Shown here piece after piece: positions 13,008 through 17,477 of a DNA stretch of 17,477 nucleotides (positions are counted from its first letter, which is position 1; each line of letters starts with the position of its first letter). The notes beneath the pieces were generated by a model. The model did not search any database, had not been told where the DNA came from, and saw only the letters and a list, made by a program, of their open reading frames with translations. The DNA comes from Propionibacteriaceae bacterium (lineage in GTDB: Bacteria > Actinomycetota > Actinomycetes > Propionibacteriales > Propionibacteriaceae), in contig JAGQUI010000016.1 of the NCBI GenBank assembly GCA_020438595.1, positions 1 to 17,477 on the forward strand, written 5' to 3'. The position numbers were made by a program, and so were the translations under genes.

Positions 13008-15380
13008 TCAGCGTTTCCGGGGCGGCGTGACGGGGGTCGTGGGCGTTGTCGTGGGCACCGGGTCGGGCGCCGGCTTCGCCCCCTTGGAAATGATGATCCC
13101 GACGGTGCTGCCCTTCGAGACGGCGCCGGTCCGGGTGGTCCCGACCAGGCCGCCCTTGGGCACCGTGTCCGAGAACGAGTAGGTGTAGTAGCTGTCGAAC
13201 CCGGCCCGGGACAGCCTCGCCTTGCAGGCGGCGGGGCCGAGGCCCGCACAACTGGGCACGCCCACGGTCTCGCCGTTCAGGATCGACTGCGGCGGGTCGA
13301 CGAACTGGTCCTTCTTCTTGATGTCCTTGAGCGCCTGCGTCATGGCCGGCTGCATCATCTTGTGGCCCGCGTCCGAGCCGTAGCCCGACAACCAGGTGCC
13401 CGAGTGCGGCAGCCTCACGCCGCGAAGGTAGTTCTGCCCGCGCGCCTTCCAGAACTTCTTGATCGGCTTGCGCGGGCTGTTGTCGTAGCTGATCACCGCA
13501 GCGGTGACGAGGTTCGGCGTGTAGCCGATCGTCCACTCTGCCTTGTTCAGCGGCACGGTGCCGGTCTTGCCGGCGAGGGTGTAGCCGGGAATCCGGACGC
13601 TGCTCAGCGTGCCACCCGATCCGGTGTACGGGCCCTGGAACACCTTGTTGACCGCGTCCGCGAGACCCTTGTCGATCACCTTCTTGCAGCCGGCGCTCGG
13701 CGTGTCGTACTCGTGACCTTCCTTGTTCACGATCGACTTGATGATGATCGGGCTGCACTTGACGCCGCGGTTGGCGAACGTGCCGTAGGCGGTCACCATC
13801 GACAGCGGCGTGATCTCCGCGGAGCCGAGGGTGAAGGCCGCGATGTTGTTGTACTCCGCGACGAGGTCCTTGCCGTTGGCAAGCTCGAGGCCCACGGTCT
13901 TGGCCATCCTCGTGGTGGCGCAGATGCCGACGCTCTGTTCCAGGGGCACGTAGTAGTTGTTGACCGACTGGGCCGTGCCGTTCCACATGTTGTAGTTGCC
14001 GACCTCGGGGTTGTCCACCACCCAGCGCTTCTGGATCTTGAACGCGCCGGAACACGACTTGAACGTCTCGCCCTGGTAGTTCCGGCTTCGCGTCACCCGG
14101 TAGCTGGTGTTCACCCCGTAGCCGTCGTTGAGCGCGGCGGCGGCGACGAACACCTTGAACGTCGACCCGCCCTGGAAGCCGTCCGCGCCGTGGTAGCCCT
14201 TGCCCACGGCGTAGTTGTAGAAGGTCTCGCCCTTGCGCCAGTTGGTGCCCATCGTCGGTCTGCTCTGGGCCATCGCCCGGATCAGGCCGGTCTGCGGATC
14301 CATCATCACGATCACGCCGATCGCCGGGTCCTTGGCGTGGACGTTCCTGGAGACCACCTTCTGCGCCTTCTTCTGTGCCTTCAGGTCGATCTCGGTGGTG
14401 ATGGTGAGGCCGCCGCGGTAGATCCGGTCCAGCCGCTCGTCCTCCGTGGCGCCCAGGTCGGTGGCCTGCTTGGTGAGCACCTGCAGGGCGTAATCACAGA
14501 TGAACGGCAGGTCCGAGTTGGCGCAGCCCTTGCGCTTGAAGGTCATCTTGCTCTCGTCGAACTTCGTCGCCTTGGCGTCGGTCGCCTCCTGCGGGGTGAT
14601 CAGCTTCAGCTCCAGCATGCGGTTGATCACGTCATTGCGACGCTGGATGCCGGGCACCGGGTGGGTCACCGGGTTGGTCGCCACCGGGTTGCGCACCAGC
14701 CCGGCCAGCATGGCGGCCTGCGGCAGCGTCAGGTCCGCCGCGCTCACCCCGAAGTAGTGCCGCGCGGCCGCCTGGACGCCGTAGGCGCCGTCGCCGTAGT
14801 AGGAGATGTTGAGGTAGCGCTCGAGGATCTCGTCCTTGGTGAACTGCTTCTCGACCGCGATGGCGTAGCGGAGTTCGCGAATCTTGCGGGCGACCGTGTT
14901 CTCGGTCGCCGCAGCCTTGGCCACGGCGTCGTTGTTCTCCTCCGCCTGCTCGATCAGGACGAGCCGGACGTACTGCTGGGTGAGGCTCGAAGCGCCCTGG
15001 GTGTTGCCCTGGCTGGTGGACACCAGTGCGCGCAGCGTGCCCTGCAGGTCCATGGCGCCGTGCTCGTAGAAGCGGTGGTCCTCGATGGCCACCTGGGCCT
15101 GCTGCATGATCGGCGCGATCTTGCTCAGCGGCACATAGGCGCGGTTCTCGTCGTAGAAGTAGGCGATCACCTTGCCGTCCGAGGTGAGCAGCCGCGACCG
15201 TTCCGCCTGGGGCGTCGCCTCGAGTTCGGTGGGCAGGTTGTCGAGGCTCGAGACCGCCTCCTTGCCGGCACCGGTCGCCATGCCCGTGATCGGCACGATC
15301 AGCCCGGCCGCGAGCAGGCCACCGAGGACGGCTACCACCACGAACATGATCAACGAGTAGAGCCGTTTCCCCATGCGCAT
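13008..15380 (-). CDS. ponA2: Bifunctional penicillin-binding protein (PonA2-type) with PASTA domain
   Basis: A 790-aa class A penicillin-binding protein that polymerises and cross-links peptidoglycan. Residues 8–30 are a signal-anchor helix. The GT51 glycosyltransferase follows with E100-D-H-R-F-Y-E-H-G, G-A-S-S-L-T-Q-Q and R-K-I-R-E-L-R-Y-A. The transpeptidase has S406-T-F-K409, S472-V-N474 and K605-T-G-T. The C-terminal part from about residue 710 is one PASTA domain (V-P-S-C-A-G to I-I-S-K-G-A-K), then a Pro/Thr tail. This architecture and the whiB4 and metallophosphoesterase neighbours match mycobacterial ponA2 (Rv3682). The ATG at 15380 has no good ribosome site, nor does a second ATG six bases on, so the start is uncertain by two residues. 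Divergent from whiB4. Confidence 0.94.
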   Translation of the reverse strand: MRMGKRLYSLIMFVVVAVLGGLLAAGLIVPITGMATGAGKEAVSSLDNLPTELEATPQAERSRLLTSDGKVIAYFYDENRAYVPLSKIAPIMQQAQVAIEDHRFYEHGAMDLQGTLRALVSTSQGNTQGASSLTQQYVRLVLIEQAEENNDAVAKAAATENTVARKIRELRYAIAVEKQFTKDEILERYLNISYYGDGAYGVQAAARHYFGVSAADLTLPQAAMLAGLVRNPVATNPVTHPVPGIQRRNDVINRMLELKLITPQEATDAKATKFDESKMTFKRKGCANSDLPFICDYALQVLTKQATDLGATEDERLDRIYRGGLTITTEIDLKAQKKAQKVVSRNVHAKDPAIGVIVMMDPQTGLIRAMAQSRPTMGTNWRKGETFYNYAVGKGYHGADGFQGGSTFKVFVAAAALNDGYGVNTSYRVTRSRNYQGETFKSCSGAFKIQKRWVVDNPEVGNYNMWNGTAQSVNNYYVPLEQSVGICATTRMAKTVGLELANGKDLVAEYNNIAAFTLGSAEITPLSMVTAYGTFANRGVKCSPIIIKSIVNKEGHEYDTPSAGCKKVIDKGLADAVNKVFQGPYTGSGGTLSSVRIPGYTLAGKTGTVPLNKAEWTIGYTPNLVTAAVISYDNSPRKPIKKFWKARGQNYLRGVRLPHSGTWLSGYGSDAGHKMMQPAMTQALKDIKKKDQFVDPPQSILNGETVGVPSCAGLGPAACKARLSRAGFDSYYTYSFSDTVPKGGLVGTTRTGAVSKGSTVGIIISKGAKPAPDPVPTTTPTTPVTPPRKR

Positions 15381-15435
15381 GGGTCCAAGGGTACGTTACG
15401 ACTCCCAACGCTTCGAATGCGACGTGCGAGCGTCG

Positions 15436-15451
15436 GATCCGGTTCCGGATC
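15436..15451. promoter_or_regulatory. Perfect palindrome between ponA2 and whiB4
   Basis: GATCCGG-TT-CCGGATC is a perfect 7-bp-arm inverted repeat, 38 bp upstream of the -35 box of the whiB4 promoter and 56 bp from the ponA2 start. The position between divergent genes suits a regulator binding site. No known consensus is recognised. Confidence 0.5.
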
Positions 15452-15473
15452 GCCCCTAGCCGCGGGCAGCTTC

Positions 15474-15503
15474 TTGACATAGCCTGACCCGTACACCTAG
15501 CAA
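15474..15503 (+). promoter_or_regulatory. Probable whiB4 promoter
   Basis: A perfect TTGACA (15474–15479) is followed after 18 bp by TAGCAA (15498–15503), a weak -10. It is 48 nt upstream of the chosen whiB4 start, leaving a short leader. The rest of the 15381–15550 gap holds no gene. Confidence 0.5.
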
Positions 15504-15550
15504 TTGCGTAACTGCTTCTTGCGGGTGCCCCCGGGGAAAGGATGAGAGCA

Positions 15551-15826
15551 ATGACGCTCGGAGTCGACGACTGGACCCTCCAGGCCAAGTGCCGTGGCCT
15601 GCAGGACGAGCTGTTCCCTGAGGGTGCCGACCAGAAGCGGGCCCGGTCGGTCTGCTTCAGTTGCCCCGTGCGCAACGAGTGCCTCGCCGAAGCCCTGGAC
15701 AACCGGATCGAGTGGGGCGTGTGGGGCGGAATGACCGAGCGGGAGCGCCGCCAACTGCTGCGCCAGCGCACCGACATCACGTCGTGGACGTCGATCCTCT
15801 GCCCGAAGCACCGCCGCTGCGACTGA
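15551..15826 (+). CDS. whiB4: WhiB-family iron–sulfur regulator, WhiB4-like
   Basis: A 91-aa Wbl protein. Four cluster-binding cysteines are present: C14, C35, C38 and C44 (C-X20-C-X2-C-X5-C). The beta-turn W-G-V-W-G-G-M-T-E-R-E-R-R at 55–67 is followed by a basic DNA-binding stretch. The D-N-R-I-E-W-G-V-W-G-G context and the neighbouring ponA2 match WhiB4, which in mycobacteria senses oxygen or nitric oxide through a 4Fe–4S cluster and controls redox genes. I chose the ATG at 15551 because AAAGGA lies 8 nt upstream; an in-frame ATG at 15542 abuts the ribosome site and would add three residues. Two extra cysteines, C84 and C90, lie in the C-terminal C-P-K-H-R-R-C and are not part of the standard cluster set. 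Confidence 0.92.
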   Translation: MTLGVDDWTLQAKCRGLQDELFPEGADQKRARSVCFSCPVRNECLAEALDNRIEWGVWGGMTERERRQLLRQRTDITSWTSILCPKHRRCD

Positions 15827-15838
15827 TCGGCGACCCGT

Positions 15839-15853
15839 CCGGGATCGTCCCGG
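15839..15853 (+). terminator. Short hairpin after whiB4
   Basis: CCGGGA-TCG-TCCCGG is a perfect 6-bp stem 12 nt after the whiB4 stop and 27 nt before the DUF4177 start. It could end the whiB4 transcript or lie in the leader of the next operon. There is no T-run. Confidence 0.4.
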
Positions 15854-15880
15854 GCGCACTCGATCGTCAATACTGAGCCC

Positions 15881-16039
15881 ATGACGAAATGGGAGTACGT
15901 GACCGTGCCCCTGCTGGTGCACGCCACCAAGCAGATCCTGGACAACTGGGGAGCGGACGGCTGGGAGCTCGTGCAGATCGTGCCCGGGCCGAATGCGGAG
16001 AACCTGGTGGCCTACCTCAAGCGGCCGGTCGAGGGATGA
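15881..16039 (+). CDS. Small DUF4177 protein
   Basis: A 52-aa protein: it begins [10 protein letters not shown] and has [14 protein letters not shown] in the middle. This is the DUF4177 signature (W-E-Y … G-W-E-L-V). It is the counterpart of mycobacterial Rv3678A, which lies next to the same RidA gene. Function is unknown; such proteins are small alpha/beta units in the cytoplasm. Its stop overlaps the RidA start (ATGA), so the two are translated together. No good Shine–Dalgarno sequence is upstream; AATACT ends 8 nt before the ATG, so a leaderless transcript is possible. Confidence 0.9.
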   Translation: MTKWEYVTVPLLVHATKQILDNWGADGWELVQIVPGPNAENLVAYLKRPVEG

Positions 16040-16527
16040 ACGAGGAACTGGACGAGACGCCCGCCTCGGCCCGCCTCGCCGAACTGGGGATCGAGCTGCC
16101 CGCCGTCCCGACGCCAGTGGCCGCCTACCTGCCCGCGCTGCTGTCCTCGGGCCAGGTGTTCACCGCCGGGCAGCTGCCGTTCGTGGACGGGCAGCTCGCC
16201 GGGGTGGGCAAGGTCGGCGCCGGGGTCAGCCCCGAGCGGGGGGCCGAGCTGGCCCGGATCGCCGCCCTCAACGCGATCGCGGCCGCTGCGTCCGTCGCCG
16301 GCGGCGTGGACGGGATCCGCCGGGTCGTGAAGCTGGTCGTCTACGTGGCCAGCGATCCCTCGTTCACCGGCCAGCCGGCCGTCGCCAACGGCGCGTCCGG
16401 ACTGCTGCAGGAGGTGTTCGGCCCGCGCGGCTCCCACGCCCGCAGCGCGGTCGGGGTGGCGGTGCTGCCGCTGGACTCCCCGGTGGAGGTCGAACTCGTC
16501 ATCGAGGCCAGCGCAGCCTCGTTCTGA
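16036..16527 (+). CDS. RidA family protein
   Basis: A 163-aa protein of the RidA/YjgF/UK114 family (Rv3678c-like by context). The core reads [15 protein letters not shown], then [10 protein letters not shown], then [13 protein letters not shown] and V-E-V-E-L-V-I-E-A. RidA proteins hydrolyse reactive enamines/imines made by PLP enzymes. In archetypal RidA an Arg before the final strand (S-R-x-x-V-x-V) holds the substrate carboxylate; here it is the Arg in H-A-R-S-A-V-G-V. The N-terminal extension of about 25 residues marks the longer actinobacterial subgroup, so enamine activity is not assured. The ATG overlaps the DUF4177 stop (ATGA). The frame is open further upstream, but those codons belong to DUF4177 in another frame. 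Confidence 0.9.
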   Translation: MNEELDETPASARLAELGIELPAVPTPVAAYLPALLSSGQVFTAGQLPFVDGQLAGVGKVGAGVSPERGAELARIAALNAIAAAASVAGGVDGIRRVVKLVVYVASDPSFTGQPAVANGASGLLQEVFGPRGSHARSAVGVAVLPLDSPVEVELVIEASAASF

Positions 16528-16529
16528 TC

Positions 16530-17231
16530 GTGGTCCCAGGCGAATCCCGGACGGCGCTGGTGCGCCGCGCGCGGGCGATGAACCGGCTCCTCGGGGAGCT
16601 GTACCCGGACGCGCACTGCGAACTCGACCACGCGAGCCCGCTGCAGCTGCTGGTGGCCACCGTGCTGTCCGCGCAGTCCACCGACCGGCGGGTGAACACG
16701 GTCACGCCCGTGCTGTTCGCCCGGTACCCGGACGCGGCCGCGCTCGCCGCGGCCGACCGTGCCGAACTCGAGGAACTGATCACGCCGACCGGCTTCTTCC
16801 GCGCCAAGACCGAATCGCTGCTCAAGCTCGGGGCTGCGCTGGTGGAGAACTTCGGCGGCGTCGTGCCCGACACCCTGGCCGAGCTCGTCACGCTGCCCGG
16901 CGTGGGGCGGAAGACGGCCAACGTGGTGCTCACCGACGCCTTCGGCGTGCCCGGCATCACCACCGACACCCACCTGATCCGGCTCGCCCGGCGGTTCGGC
17001 TGGACCGATGCCGAGAAGCCCGCCGACATCGAGGCCGAGGTGGGTGCGCTGTTCCCGAAGCCGGACTGGATCATGGTGAACCACCACGTGATCTGGCACG
17101 GACGGCGCCGCTGCCACGCCCGGCGTCCCGCCTGCGGTGCCTGCCCGCTGGCCCGGCTCTGCCCGGCCTATGGTGAAGGCCCGACCGATCCGAAGGTCGC
17201 GGAGAAGCTGATCAGGGAGCCACGCGGATGA
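16530..17231 (+). CDS. nth: Endonuclease III
   Basis: A 233-aa DNA glycosylase/AP lyase that removes oxidised pyrimidines in base excision repair. The helix–hairpin–helix L-P-G-V-G-R-K-T-A carries the catalytic Lys128. The catalytic Asp146 is in T-D-T-H. A 4Fe–4S cluster site C-X6-C-X2-C-X5-C lies at C195, C202, C205 and C211. [13 protein letters not shown] near the N-terminus is the usual family motif, although most homologues read Q-C-T-D. The GTG at 16530, 2 nt after the RidA stop, gives the family's normal N-terminus, with no clear ribosome site, so coupling is likely; ATG 16578 would truncate helix one. The stop overlaps the next ATG (ATGA). Confidence 0.95.
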   Translation: MVPGESRTALVRRARAMNRLLGELYPDAHCELDHASPLQLLVATVLSAQSTDRRVNTVTPVLFARYPDAAALAAADRAELEELITPTGFFRAKTESLLKLGAALVENFGGVVPDTLAELVTLPGVGRKTANVVLTDAFGVPGITTDTHLIRLARRFGWTDAEKPADIEAEVGALFPKPDWIMVNHHVIWHGRRRCHARRPACGACPLARLCPAYGEGPTDPKVAEKLIREPRG

Positions 17232-17477
17232 CTCGACGGCAGGCGGCACGGGCCGCGGCGGCGCTGGTGCTCGCCGTGCTGCTCGCCGGGTGCGCTGACC
17301 TGCTGCCCGGGGTGGGTGGTGCGGCGTCCGGCCCGGTCGCGGCGACGCCGTCCGGGGCCGGTGCGGAGCCGAGCCCGACTCCGACCGACCTCGTCGCCGC
17401 CCGCAAGGCAGCCGGTATCGAGGACTGCCCGACGACCGGCAAGGCTGCCGCGGTGCCCGGCGGCCTGCCCGACGTGA
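17228..17477 (+). CDS. TlpA/ResA-type thioredoxin-like lipoprotein, 3' end cut
   Basis: The first 83 residues are visible. The ATG overlaps the nth stop (ATGA). A lipoprotein signal peptide is clear: M-T-R-R-Q-A-A-R, a hydrophobic run, then lipobox L-L-A-G-C with the lipidated Cys at residue 22. A Pro/Ala/Gly/Thr-rich linker follows, then [11 protein letters not shown] and V-P-G-G-L-P-D-V. Thioredoxin-like proteins sit directly after nth in many actinomycetes (Rv3673c in mycobacteria) and begin this way. The catalytic C-X-X-C would lie beyond the window, so the assignment rests on context and the N-terminal pattern. It would act outside the membrane in thiol-disulfide exchange. Confidence 0.75.
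   Translation, partial: MTRRQAARAAAALVLAVLLAGCADLLPGVGGAASGPVAATPSGAGAEPSPTPTDLVAARKAAGIEDCPTTGKAAAVPGGLPDV

Noticed and set aside
12996..15482. 828-codon plus-strand open frame opposite ponA2
   Set aside because: No domain is visible and composition is Arg/Val/His-rich; the minus strand carries every penicillin-binding protein motif.

Overview
The window is very GC-rich, with dense short-gap operons and GTG as well as ATG starts. A whiB4-like gene sits beside a ponA2-like gene, and a DUF4177–RidA–nth–TlpA string follows. This is an actinomycete chromosome. The layout resembles the whiB4/ponA2/nth neighbourhood of mycobacteria. A Pseudonocardiales-type genus is my best guess, but that is inference.

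Left part (1–6531). The window opens inside an ArsC-like low-molecular-weight phosphatase gene. A near-perfect 17-bp hairpin follows. Next comes a forward operon of two MutS-like ATPase genes and a histidine-phosphatase gene. The first MutS-like gene is frameshifted and has lost key ATPase residues; the second is intact. A complex palindromic, repeat-bearing gap separates this operon from a convergent MFS transporter gene. That gene is divergent from a GAF–ANTAR regulator gene.

Middle part (6532–11967). This is a three-gene accessory cassette between a bidirectional terminator and a tRNA-Pro gene. On the minus strand an unrecognised 400-aa protein, possibly alpha/beta-hydrolase-like, overlaps by 4 nt an ImmA/IrrE metalloprotease gene. 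The protease's HTH region is scrambled by a 14-bp tandem duplication. Divergent from them, a 913-aa unrecognised protein has a charged helical segment around an alternating-residue beta-like segment. Codon use here looks less GC-extreme than in the flanks. This is the best candidate in the window for an undescribed system.

Right part (11968–17477). After tRNA-Pro(CGG) lies a conserved core. On the minus strand a ponA2-type penicillin-binding protein with a PASTA domain is followed one base later by a membrane metallophosphoesterase. Divergent from ponA2 is whiB4, with a TTGACA promoter and a palindrome between them. A chain of DUF4177, RidA, endonuclease III and a thioredoxin-like lipoprotein (cut by the window end) follows, joined by ATGA overlaps or a 2-nt gap. 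These genes link cell-wall synthesis, redox sensing and DNA base repair. Compared with the mycobacterial locus, crp, its metallo-beta-lactamase neighbour and the paired anion-pump ATPases are absent here.
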